This document shows positions 1 to 6,026 of a stretch of DNA of 9,048 bases, piece by piece. A program made the position numbers and the translations under genes. The stretch is from an uncultured Alphaproteobacteria bacterium (GTDB lineage Bacteria; Pseudomonadota; Alphaproteobacteria; Micropepsales; Micropepsaceae). The notes under the pieces are model-generated. The model saw only the letters and a program-made list of their open reading frames with translations, did no database searches and was not told where the DNA came from. Position 1 is the first letter of the stretch. Every line of letters starts with the position of its first letter. Location of the stretch: the NCBI GenBank assembly GCA_937942205.1, contig CALDFO010000527.1, positions 1-9,048 on the forward strand. Reading direction: 5' to 3'.

Positions 1-258
1 GCGGCCGCCGCGGATCAGCACCACCGAGTGCTCCTGCAGGTTGTGGCCTTCGCCGGGAATGTAGGACAGCGCCTCGAAGCCGTTGGTCAGACGCACCTTG
101 GCGACCTTGCGCAGCGCGGAGTTCGGCTTCTTGGGCGTCGTGGTGTAGACGCGGGTGCAGACGGCGCGCTTCTGCGGGCATTCCTGCAGGGCCGGAACCT
201 TGTTGCGCTTCGGCTTGGTGCCGCGCGGCTTGCGAATGAGCTGATTGACTGTCGGCAT
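1..258 (-). CDS. rpsL: 30S ribosomal protein S12, N-terminal 86 residues (cut by window edge)
   Basis: S12 is the small-subunit protein at the decoding centre and contacts the A-site codon-anticodon helix. The visible 86 residues run from [13 protein letters not shown] through the conserved [13 protein letters not shown] segment to [18 protein letters not shown], where the window ends. S12 is usually about 123 residues, so roughly 37 C-terminal residues lie outside. The lysine pair at 43-44 is intact; K43 is the classic site of streptomycin-resistance substitutions, so this reads as the sensitive allele as far as it is visible. The second hotspot, near residue 88, is just beyond the edge. The ATG at 258 is preceded by a clear AGAGGAAG ribosome binding site at normal spacing. 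By the usual str operon order, rpsG and fusA would be expected next, off the left edge. Certain by family conservation. Confidence 0.98.
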   Translation of the reverse strand, partial: MPTVNQLIRKPRGTKPKRNKVPALQECPQKRAVCTRVYTTTPKKPNSALRKVAKVRLTNGFEALSYIPGEGHNLQEHSVVLIRGGR

Positions 259-484
259 TCCACTTCCTCTTTGCCCGGCAGGGCCCTTTGGTCGCCCGCG
301 CGTCCGCGGGTGAACGAAAAACAAAAACCGGACAGCAAGCCCTTGCCTGCGTCCGAACTTGCGGAGGACTGAGGTGCACTTCTTTGATTGAGAAGTTGGG
401 CCTGAGTCGCGCGTCTAAGCTCTTTAAACTGGCTTCCCAGCAGCGTTTTCGCGGAATTTTCCGCAAACGGCCTGCCCTGGAAGG
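259..484 (-). promoter_or_regulatory. Long 5' leader of rpsL with small hairpins
   Basis: This is the stretch between the predicted start site near 484 and the rpsL ATG. It holds no convincing gene. It contains a near-perfect palindrome at 451-464 (GCGGAA, two bases, TTCCGC) and a GC-rich hairpin at 295-310 (CCCGCG, four bases, CGCGGG) about 37 nt upstream of the start codon. A T-rich run lies just 5' of the second hairpin on the minus strand. The leader could affect translation or mRNA stability, but I recognise no named ribosomal-protein leader motif. In E. coli the str operon is autoregulated by S7 further downstream, not by this leader. Confidence 0.4.
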
Positions 485-490
485 TGGCGG

Positions 491-519
491 CTTATACCCA
501 GCACACTCTGGGGGGTCAA
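491..519 (-). promoter_or_regulatory. Sigma-70-type promoter for rpsL (str operon)
   Basis: On the minus strand a -35 box TTGACC (519-514) and a -10 box TATAAG (496-491) are separated by exactly 17 bp. Both boxes are close to consensus, and the sequence points into rpsL. Transcription would begin near position 484, giving a leader of about 225 nt before the rpsL ATG. A separate strong promoter is expected here because rpsL is cut off from rpoC by genes on both strands. It was predicted by eye only. Confidence 0.65.
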
Positions 520-559
520 CAGGGAAACATGCGGATTTTGGGTCAGGCCGCCAGACGAT

Positions 560-574
560 GTTTCCACCGGAAAC
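560..574. promoter_or_regulatory. Small inverted repeat upstream of the DUF2946-receptor pair
   Basis: GTTTCC, three bases, GGAAAC form a perfect 6-bp inverted repeat about 70 bp upstream of the DUF2946-like start. A weak candidate promoter follows on the plus strand: TTGCAG at 585-590, 17 bp, TACTCG at 608-613. The repeat may be an operator, but it does not resemble the AT-rich Fur or Zur boxes I know, so no regulator is assigned. Confidence 0.25.
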
Positions 575-641
575 AAATCGGGGTTTGCAGCGGCCTCCGA
601 AATCTCCTACTCGTTTCGTGTCCTAAGGAAGAAAGCGGTTC

Positions 642-1049
642 ATGATGCGCCGGGCACGCGCCATCTCGACCTCCCGTTCGGCCACCGGCAGACTGGTGGC
701 CTGTTTCGTCCTGCTCGCTTTCCTGTTGCAGGGCATTGCCCTGCAGACCCATATCCATCAGCAAATTCAACCGGTTATCGCCAAACTGGCGACGCCGGAC
801 AACCAGGCAGGCCTGCCGTCGGTCAAGGTTCTGGACCAGCAGCCGCTCAAGACCCAGGATCCGCTGGATCAGGGCCATTGCCGCCTCTGTCACGAGCTGG
901 TCCATGCCGGTTCCTATATCACCCCTTCCGCCATGGCCCTTGTTGCGGGGCTGGACTGGATCACCGCCCATAGTCCGGCGCCTGCGCCGGTTTCCGGCAC
1001 CCCGGCCCAGGGTTTTGCCTGGCAAAGCCGCGGTCCACCCCAACACTGA
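642..1049 (+). CDS. DUF2946-like small membrane-anchored Cys/His protein
   Basis: This 135-residue protein has a basic N-terminus and one hydrophobic segment at about 17-34, acting as a signal anchor or uncleaved signal, so the rest probably faces the periplasm. Possible metal ligands are His37/His39 (THIH), the cluster His79-Cys80-x2-Cys83-His84, and His88. The C-terminus ends in SRGPPQH; an (S)R-x-PP tail after a Pro/Ala-rich stretch is typical of DUF2946 proteins as I know them. An AAGGAAG ribosome binding site lies about 10 bp before the tandem ATG-ATG; either could start translation. The receptor gene begins 85 bp downstream on the same strand, which suggests an operon. DUF2946 proteins often neighbour copper or TonB-receptor genes, but their biochemical role is not settled. 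The family call is by pattern, not by search. Confidence 0.7.
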   Translation: MMRRARAISTSRSATGRLVACFVLLAFLLQGIALQTHIHQQIQPVIAKLATPDNQAGLPSVKVLDQQPLKTQDPLDQGHCRLCHELVHAGSYITPSAMALVAGLDWITAHSPAPAPVSGTPAQGFAWQSRGPPQH

Positions 1050-1134
1050 ACGTCCCAAACCTGAGCGGGACCGTTCCGGTCCCTTCCCCGCACGTGCGCA
1101 TCCGCGCCCGGGCCATCGGTATCTGGAGTTCAGT

Positions 1135-3111
1135 ATGTTCAAGTCTTCCCTTCTGGCGGGCGCCGCGAGCGCCGCCCTTTTCGCCACCCCCGCCCTCGCC
1201 CAGTCCCGTCACATCGAAACCGTGGTGGTGACGGCCTCCCCTCTGGCCAATCATGGCGACGAACTGGCCTCCATCTCGTCCCGGCTGGACGTGATGGACA
1301 TCCTGCGCGCCGGCGGCAGCAGCCTGGGCGACGCCTTGGCGGGCATCCCCGGCGTCAGCAGCAGCGGCTTCGCCCCCGGCGTCGGCCGCCCCATTATCCG
1401 CGGCATGGATGCCAGCCGGGTGCGCCTGCTGGAGAACGGCACCTCCAGCGCCGACGCCTCCGATATCGGACCCGATCATGGCGTGCCGCTGGACCCGCTG
1501 TCGGCCCGCAGCATTGAGGTGGTGCGCGGCGCGGCCACGCTGCGCTATGGCAGCCAGGCGATCGGCGGCGTGGTCAACGCCATCAACAACCGCGTTCCCA
1601 CCAGCCTGTCCGATACGCCCGGCGGCGAGATCAGCGGCGGCTATGATTCCGTATCCGATGCCGGGCAGGTGGCGATGCTGGGCGATGTCAGCGCGGGTCA
1701 TTTCGCCTTCCATGCCGACGGCTTCTATCGCAAGGCGGGCGACTATGACACGCCGCTGGGACCGCAGCTCAATTCCTTCGCCCGCAGCAGCGGCGCGTCG
1801 CTGGGCACTTCGTATTTCTTCGGCAACGACAGCCGCATCGGCGGCGCGGTGGTGCAATACGATTCCCGCTACGGCATCCCCGGCGAGGACAGCTATATCA
1901 ACATGCGCCAGACCAAATACATGCTGGGATCGTCGCTGGCGCTGGGCGGCGACGTGTTCAAGACGCTGAATGTGGACGGCAGCTATGGCAACTACGCCCA
2001 TCATGAGAACGACCCCGACGGCAATTCGCTGGCGACCTTCAAGAACAAGGAACTGGATCTGCGCGCCGAAACGTTGCTGGGCGCGGTGGGCCCGTTCCTG
2101 AGTTCGGCCGTGGGCGTGCAGGTGCAGAATCGCGCCTTCGAGGCGCTGGGCGAAGGCGCGGACTATCTGCTGCCCACCCTGACCCAGAACTATGCCGGTT
2201 TCCTGTTCACCGAGGCCCGGCTGTCGGACACCGTGCATCTGGAGGTCAGCGGCCGCGTGGAATATGCCAAGGTCCAGGGCACACCGGTTTCGGACATCTA
2301 TACCAGCCGCGATTTCGTGCCGGTGAGCGGCGCGGTGGGCCTTTTGTGGGACGCGACCGAGCATGTGAAACTGGGCGTGACCGGCTCCAGCACCGCCCGC
2401 GCCCCCGCCCAGACCGAACTCTATGCGCGCGGCGTGCATGAAGCCTCGGCGACCTATGAGACCGGCGATCCTACCCTGGGGATCGAGCGGGCCCATTCGG
2501 CGGAGACCTCGCTGCGCCTGCGCTATGCGGATTTCACCTTCGACGGCAGCGCCTATTACACGGTGTTCGACAATTACATCTATGGCGCGCTGACCGGGGC
2601 GACCTGCGATGAGGACGGCGACTGCCAGCCCGGCCCCGGCGAGGAACTGCGCGAGGTGAATTACACCCAGGGCGCGGCGCATTTCCGCGGCCTGGAGGGC
2701 AAGGCCTCCTATGCCCTGTGGCGCGACGAAACCGGCGGCACGCTCAAGCTGAACGCGATGGGCGACCTGGTGCGGGCCACATTGTCGGGCGGCGCCAATG
2801 TGCCGCGCATTCCGGCCTGGCGGTTCGGCGGCGGCTTCTCCTGGGAAAGCGATCCGGTGGACGCCGGATTCCAGGTGATGCAGATCGGCGAGCAGAACGA
2901 TCCGGGGCCGTTCGACACCCCCACGGCGGGCTATGTCTCGGTGGACGCCCAGATCACCTGGCGGCCCTTTGCCGACCGGGCCTGGGAGTTCTCACTGATC
3001 GGCCAGAACCTGGCGGACGAGGTGATGCGGAACGCCGCGTCCTTCAACAAGGACAATGTGGTGATGCCGGGGCGGAACATCCGGCTGGTGGCCAGGTTGG
3101 CCACCAATTAA
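1135..3111 (+). CDS. TonB-dependent outer-membrane receptor, ZnuD-like, probable metal uptake
   Basis: The 658-residue protein is predicted to bind an external ligand and import it through a 22-strand barrel powered by TonB-ExbBD. A signal peptide covers 1-22 with cleavage after ALA, then a TonB box (IETVVVTA, 27-34) and a plug domain at about 44-155. The plug contains RPIIRGMDASRVRLLENG, a GPDHGVPLDPL segment with Asp114-His115, and EVVRGAATLRYGSQAIGGVVN. These segments and the C-terminal NLADEVMRNAASFNKD followed by PGRNIRL closely match the pattern of ZnuD-type zinc receptors. The chain ends in a barrel strand without a terminal aromatic residue (ARLATN). A probable outer loop carries Cys491-DEDGD-Cys497, rich in acidic residues and likely disulfide-bonded. 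The open frame extends upstream to 736, but those residues overlap the DUF2946 gene in another frame. The ATG at 1135 has GGAG six bases upstream and begins the signal peptide. Substrate (Zn, Cu or a chelate) is inferred, not shown. Confidence 0.9.
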   Translation: MFKSSLLAGAASAALFATPALAQSRHIETVVVTASPLANHGDELASISSRLDVMDILRAGGSSLGDALAGIPGVSSSGFAPGVGRPIIRGMDASRVRLLENGTSSADASDIGPDHGVPLDPLSARSIEVVRGAATLRYGSQAIGGVVNAINNRVPTSLSDTPGGEISGGYDSVSDAGQVAMLGDVSAGHFAFHADGFYRKAGDYDTPLGPQLNSFARSSGASLGTSYFFGNDSRIGGAVVQYDSRYGIPGEDSYINMRQTKYMLGSSLALGGDVFKTLNVDGSYGNYAHHENDPDGNSLATFKNKELDLRAETLLGAVGPFLSSAVGVQVQNRAFEALGEGADYLLPTLTQNYAGFLFTEARLSDTVHLEVSGRVEYAKVQGTPVSDIYTSRDFVPVSGAVGLLWDATEHVKLGVTGSSTARAPAQTELYARGVHEASATYETGDPTLGIERAHSAETSLRLRYADFTFDGSAYYTVFDNYIYGALTGATCDEDGDCQPGPGEELREVNYTQGAAHFRGLEGKASYALWRDETGGTLKLNAMGDLVRATLSGGANVPRIPAWRFGGGFSWESDPVDAGFQVMQIGEQNDPGPFDTPTAGYVSVDAQITWRPFADRAWEFSLIGQNLADEVMRNAASFNKDNVVMPGRNIRLVARLATN

Positions 3112-3115
3112 TTCA

Positions 3116-3213
3116 CCCCCTCCGGTTTCAGCTTTCGCTCGCCTCCCAAAGGGTCGGCTTCGCACGCTGAAACCACCTCCCCCTCGTCGGCGCTGACGCG
3201 CCTGAGGGGGAGG
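3116..3213 (+). repeat. Structured intergenic repeat, copy A
   Basis: The element starts with CCCCCTCC four bases after the receptor stop codon. It has an arm GGTTTCAGC (3124-3132) that pairs with GCTGAAACC (3166-3174) around an inner CCC-AAA-GGG hairpin. A second stem CCTCCCCCTC (3176-3185) pairs with GAGGGGGAGG (3204-3213), enclosing GGCGC-TGAC-GCGCC. Copy B (6027-6116, opposite strand) has the same order of parts with a changed inner sequence but conserved pairing. It lies between the convergent ends of the receptor and ogt genes and could act as a transcript end or mRNA-stabilising structure. No T-tract follows, so it is not a standard intrinsic terminator. Confidence 0.7.
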
Positions 3214-3230
3214 CAGGCCGGTGCTTGGGG

Positions 3231-3734
3231 TTACCCAAAAAGATCAAACCTTCTGCCGCAGACGCGGGCTTCATGCTCCAGCAGCTTGCGCTTCAGCGCC
3301 AGGCCGCCGCCATAGCCCACCAGTTGGCCGTCGGCCCCGATCACCCGGTGGCAGGGAATGATCAGCCCGATGGGGTTGGCATTGTTTGCGGCGCCCACCG
3401 CCCGGGCCGCGCCGGGCTGGCCGATGGTCTTGGCGACCGCGCCATAGGAGGTGGTGGCGCCGAAGGGGATGTCGCGCAACGCCTGCCACACCCGCATCTC
3501 GAAAGCCGGGCCTTGGGGTGCCAAGGGCAGGTCGAAGTCACGGCGGCTGCCATTGGCATAGTCCGTCACCTGGCGCTGGACCTCGGCCAGACGGGCCGGA
3601 TCGTGAATGGCGGCGCGGTCCATCGTCTGCGCGCCTTCGGCCCGCAGGTGGAAACGCAGCAAGTTGTCCTTGTCATCAACCCAGGCGGCCATGGCCTGGA
3701 AAGGTGTTTCAATGACGGCCCAATAACGTTTCAT
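3231..3734 (-). CDS. ogt: Methylated-DNA--[protein]-cysteine S-methyltransferase
   Basis: This 167-residue suicide repair protein transfers the alkyl group from O6-alkylguanine (and O4-alkylthymine) in DNA to its own cysteine. The active site is PCHR with nucleophile Cys128 (127-130), followed by VIGADGQLVGYGGG. Other expected residues are in place: Tyr97 in TSYG, Arg111 in RAVG (the finger that flips the base), Asn120 in NANP, and Glu155 in LLEHE, corresponding to human AGT Y114, R128, N137 and E172. The N-terminal ribonuclease-H-like domain spans about 1-75. It is full length for the family. The ATG lies 9 bp after the Ada-AlkA stop codon, and its ribosome binding site AAGGG (3745-3741) overlaps that TAA, so the genes are probably translationally coupled. 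Confidence 0.96.
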   Translation of the reverse strand: MKRYWAVIETPFQAMAAWVDDKDNLLRFHLRAEGAQTMDRAAIHDPARLAEVQRQVTDYANGSRRDFDLPLAPQGPAFEMRVWQALRDIPFGATTSYGAVAKTIGQPGAARAVGAANNANPIGLIIPCHRVIGADGQLVGYGGGLALKRKLLEHEARVCGRRFDLFG

Positions 3735-3743
3735 GCCAAACCC

Positions 3744-5162
3744 TTAAGCGCCTTCCTTCAGGTAGGTCCACAAGTGCATGGTGGCCAGACTGCGATGCGG
3801 CGCGAAGGCGCTCATCAGGCGGGCGGTCTGCTCCGCATCCGGCCGTTCGGGCAACTGATGCAGACGCTGGAGCGCGGTGGCCAGCGCGCTGTCGCCCACA
3901 GGGGCGGCGTCGCCAAAGCCGCCGCGCATCAGAACATAGCGCGCCGTCCAGGTGCCGATGCCGCGCTGGGCGGTCAGCCGCCGTTCCGCCGCGATGGCGG
4001 AACCATCGGCCAGGCTTTCGACCGGCAGACGCCCTTGGGTCACCGCCTGGGCCGCCTCGATCAGATAACGCGCCTTGGAACGGGCATAACGGCGGGAGGC
4101 CAGGGTCGCCACATCGATGTTGGCGACGCTTTCCGGGGTGGGATGAGCGCGCATGTCGCCGATCTTTTCTCCGGCGATTTCAACCAGTTCGCGGCGCAAG
4201 CTCGCAGCGAACTTGAGATGGATCTGCTGGCCGATGATACCCCAGCACAGGGCGTCGAAGCCGGTGGGCAGCAGCGGCAGCCGCAAGCCTCGCCGCCGCG
4301 CCACAAAGTCGGCATGGCGGGGTTCAAACCCGCTCACAACCTGGGTCAGGGCCAGCAGCCGCAACGCCGCGCCATGCAGGAAGACCATGCTGTCGCGGCC
4401 CAGCCTGGCCTTGCCATGCAGGCGCACCCAGGCCTGGCCGGGTTCGATGCTGATCTCCATCACCACCGGGCCGTCGGGCGTGGGCAGCGCCTTCCAGATG
4501 CGGTTGCCCTGGCTGCGCTCGCTGACGGCCAGCGGATCGCGGCCGTGATAGGCGAGGATTTCCGCCGCCCGGTAGTGGGGTGGCAGGTGCAGCAGAAAGA
4601 CCCATGCCCCGTCCAGCGCCCGCCAGGCGCCGGGCGTCATGCGCATCTGGGCCTGGAACTGGCGGTGGAAGACCGACTCGCTTTCAAAACCGGCGGCATG
4701 GCCGATATCCAGGATGCGGCCTTTGCCATGCAGCAGGGTGTGGGCGGCGGCGCGGACCCGCTGGCGGCGCAGCCATTGGACCGGCGCCAGATGGGCATGA
4801 TCGCGGAACAGATCGCCCAGCTTGGTCAGGCTGACGCCCGCCGCGCGCGCCAGTGCGCCGGCATCGGCAAAGGCATCCGGGGCGCGGGCGACACGGGCGG
4901 CCAGGCCCTCGAACAGCGCGAGATTTTCGTCCTCGCCCCGATAGTAGAGATCGGGGCGGCAGCGCTTGCAGGCGCGCAGGCCCGCGGCCTTGGCCTGGGT
5001 CTCGGTGGCGAACAAGCGGACATTTTCCGGCCGGGGCGGACGCGCGGCGCAGGACGGCAGGCAATAGATACCGGTGCTCATCACCCCCAGGATGAAGCGG
5101 CCGTCGAACTTTCCGGCGCGGGCCTGGGCGCGGTCCCAGGACAGGGGCGCGGGCAGCGTCAT
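3744..5162 (-). CDS. ada: Ada-AlkA fusion: methyl-sensing activator plus 3-methyladenine DNA glycosylase
   Basis: The 472-residue chain joins three parts. Residues 1-75 are the Ada N-terminal zinc domain with Cys34, Cys38, Cys65 and Cys68, spaced exactly like E. coli Ada C38/C42/C69/C72. Cys34 is therefore the expected acceptor of methyl groups from DNA methylphosphotriesters and the activation switch. Residues about 84-181 are an AraC-type double helix-turn-helix. Residues about 186-300 resemble the AlkA N-terminal domain, and about 303-465 the HhH-GPD glycosylase fold, with the hairpin around GIGTW (401-405) and catalytic Asp424 in APVGDSAL. AlkA excises alkylated purines such as 3-methyladenine. 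E. coli Ada instead ends in an Ogt domain; here that activity is the separate next gene, so the operon covers the whole adaptive response. Only a weak ribosome binding site (GGGGGC) precedes the ATG. I saw no E. coli-like Ada box upstream. Confidence 0.95.
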   Translation of the reverse strand: MTLPAPLSWDRAQARAGKFDGRFILGVMSTGIYCLPSCAARPPRPENVRLFATETQAKAAGLRACKRCRPDLYYRGEDENLALFEGLAARVARAPDAFADAGALARAAGVSLTKLGDLFRDHAHLAPVQWLRRQRVRAAAHTLLHGKGRILDIGHAAGFESESVFHRQFQAQMRMTPGAWRALDGAWVFLLHLPPHYRAAEILAYHGRDPLAVSERSQGNRIWKALPTPDGPVVMEISIEPGQAWVRLHGKARLGRDSMVFLHGAALRLLALTQVVSGFEPRHADFVARRRGLRLPLLPTGFDALCWGIIGQQIHLKFAASLRRELVEIAGEKIGDMRAHPTPESVANIDVATLASRRYARSKARYLIEAAQAVTQGRLPVESLADGSAIAAERRLTAQRGIGTWTARYVLMRGGFGDAAPVGDSALATALQRLHQLPERPDAEQTARLMSAFAPHRSLATMHLWTYLKEGA

Positions 5163-5232
5163 GCCTATGCCCCCGTTTCCGAAGGCGGCCGCCAGGAAAG
5201 GCGCGGGCGTTTTGGGACCGATTTCCCGATCC

Positions 5233-5244
5233 CCTCCCCCTTAT
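5233..5244 (+). repeat. Possible remnant stem of the structured repeat family
   Basis: CCTCCCCCTTAT here is identical to the 12-base left arm of the terminal stem of copy B (6027-6038). No matching right arm follows nearby. It lies in the 173-bp gap between the MerR and Ada-AlkA genes, where I see no gene. A short CCGCC/GGCGG hairpin (5315-5330) follows the MerR stop codon without a T-tract. Confidence 0.3.
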
Positions 5245-5335
5245 CCGCCTGTATTCCCGACGCCGTCATGGGTGCATCCTGGCACCGATATGGGGCGTGC
5301 GCCTCCCGATTTCACCGCCCGATATGGCGGTACGG

Positions 5336-5740
5336 TCAGGCTTCGGACGCGGGGCTGAACGCCGCGATGATGGGACAGGGGCCGCGATCGGTTTTCCGGC
5401 AGACCTGCAGCAACCGCCGCAACGCCTGCCGCGAGGCTTCCAACTCTTCGGCCTGACGGGCCAGATCCTCCAACCGCGCGCTCGCCAGGGCCCGGATACG
5501 GTCGCGGTCGCGGGTGCGGTCAAGGGCCAGCAGTTCCTTGATTTCCTTGAGCGTGAAACCGGCGGCCTGGGCCCGGCGGATGAACAGCAGAAGCTGGACA
5601 TGGCTCTGATCGTATTCCCGGTAGGCGGCTTTCCCGCTCGCGCGCGGCACCGGCATCAGGCCCCGCCGCTGGTAATAGCGCACCGTTTCCACGCCGAGGC
5701 CGGCGGCGCGGGCCAGTTTGGCGATCGTCAGGACGGTCAT
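5336..5740 (-). CDS. MerR-family metal-type transcriptional regulator
   Basis: This 134-residue regulator is predicted to bind the divergent operator as a dimer and switch the stretched promoter on by DNA distortion. The winged helix-turn-helix starts at TIAKLARAAGLGVETVRYYQ and continues through the wing to AAYREYD. A long dimerisation helix follows (about 75-112), then the loop Cys114-x7-Cys122-PII. That spacing and the PII tail match the CueR metal loop (C112-x7-C120-PII). By alignment the residue matching MerR Cys82 is Arg79, so the usual third cysteine of Hg/Zn/Cd/Pb sensors is missing, and CueR's Ser77 is not evident either. The frame stays open to an ATG at 5773, but the extra 11 residues would translate the operator palindrome. 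The ATG at 5740 has GGAG six bases upstream and gives the normal family start. The inducing metal is uncertain. Confidence 0.9.
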   Translation of the reverse strand: MTVLTIAKLARAAGLGVETVRYYQRRGLMPVPRASGKAAYREYDQSHVQLLLFIRRAQAAGFTLKEIKELLALDRTRDRDRIRALASARLEDLARQAEELEASRQALRRLLQVCRKTDRGPCPIIAAFSPASEA

Positions 5741-5742
5741 GC

Positions 5743-5774
5743 TTGACTCCGTACCATGGTACGCACCGTACACC
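5743..5774 (+). promoter_or_regulatory. MerR-type stretched promoter and operator between regulator and metallothionein-like gene
   Basis: On the plus strand a -35 box TTGACT (5743-5748) is followed by a perfect 14-bp palindrome CGTACCATGGTACG (5750-5763) and a weak -10 candidate, GTACAC at 5768 (19-bp spacing) or TACACC at 5769 (20-bp). A 19-20 bp spacer with a dyad inside it is the hallmark of MerR-activated promoters. The first 12 bases, TTGACTCCGTAC, match the Tn501/Tn21 mer operator as I remember it, though the right half-site differs. Transcription would start about 30 bp before the peptide ATG. The palindrome is only 10 bp from the regulator's ATG, so bound regulator probably also limits its own synthesis. 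Confidence 0.8.
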
Positions 5775-5809
5775 CGTATGCGTCAGCAACCAAGATCGAG
5801 GAGATCACC

Positions 5810-5929
5810 ATGACGAATGCTCCCATCAAGCCCGAAGCCTGCACATGCGAGCGGTGCACCTGCGACCCCTGCGGCTGCGGCGCGCGCCCGCAGGATTGCG
5901 CCCCGACCTGCGGCTGCCGGAAAAAGTAG
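5810..5929 (+). CDS. Small metallothionein-like Cys-rich peptide (39 residues)
   Basis: This peptide has nine cysteines in 39 residues (11, 13, 16, 18, 21, 23, 30, 34, 36), spaced C-x-C-x2-C-x-C-x2-C-x-C-x6-C-x3-C-x-C. It has no His and no aromatic residue, and ends CGCRKK. Overlapping CxC and CxxC motifs without aromatics are typical of metallothioneins, which chelate Cu(I), Zn(II), Cd(II) or Hg(II) as thiolate clusters in the cytoplasm. There is no signal peptide or membrane segment. A strong ribosome binding site (GAGGAG, 5798-5803) sits at good spacing before the ATG, and TAG ends it at 5927-5929. It lies directly behind the MerR-type promoter and divergent from the regulator, which supports a real, metal-induced gene. 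It does not resemble the cyanobacterial SmtA or Pseudomonas BmtA pattern, both of which carry His and aromatic residues. Function is inferred from composition and context. Confidence 0.82.
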   Translation: MTNAPIKPEACTCERCTCDPCGCGARPQDCAPTCGCRKK

Positions 5930-5944
5930 GCAAGAAAAAGTTGG

Positions 5945-5964
5945 ATTCCCGCTTTCGCGGGAAT
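5945..5964. repeat. ATTCCC-n8-GGGAAT hairpin repeat
   Basis: ATTCCCGC, TTTC, GCGGGAAT make a perfect 8-bp stem with a 4-base loop, 15 bp after the peptide stop codon. The sequence fits the widespread proteobacterial dispersed repeat whose translation reads like VIPAKAGIQ/SFPRKRES, and has the same form as the dRS3 repeat of Neisseria. On the minus strand the hairpin is followed by CCAACTTTTTCTT, so it could also act as a back-up terminator for leftward transcription. On the plus strand no T-tract follows. Confidence 0.7.
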
Positions 5965-6026
5965 GACAACGGAGCTTGACGCGAGCCCGGCATTCCGCCG
6001 GGCGACCATCCGCCCTGCACCAGCTT

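Noticed and set aside
288..626. A 112-codon plus-strand open frame between rpsL and the DUF2946 gene
   Set aside because: It has no ribosome binding site or recognisable domain, and covers the rpsL promoter and leader.
736..1134. N-terminal extension of the receptor frame
   Set aside because: It overlaps the DUF2946 gene in another frame. The signal peptide and ribosome binding site place the real start at 1135.
543..1187. A 214-codon minus-strand open frame
   Set aside because: It is antisense to the DUF2946 gene and the receptor start, and is Arg/Gly-rich with no motif.
961..2682. A 573-codon minus-strand open frame
   Set aside because: It is antisense to the TonB receptor, has Ala/Gly/Arg/His-rich low-complexity translation, and shows no motif.
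3225..5456. A 743-codon open frame on the plus strand
   Set aside because: It lies antisense to ogt, Ada-AlkA and part of the MerR gene, all of which have clear family motifs. High GC leaves long antisense frames open, and its translation has no recognisable domain.
5741..5773. Upstream ATG for the MerR gene at 5773
   Set aside because: The added 11 residues translate the operator palindrome; the ATG at 5740 has a ribosome binding site and gives the family-typical N-terminus.
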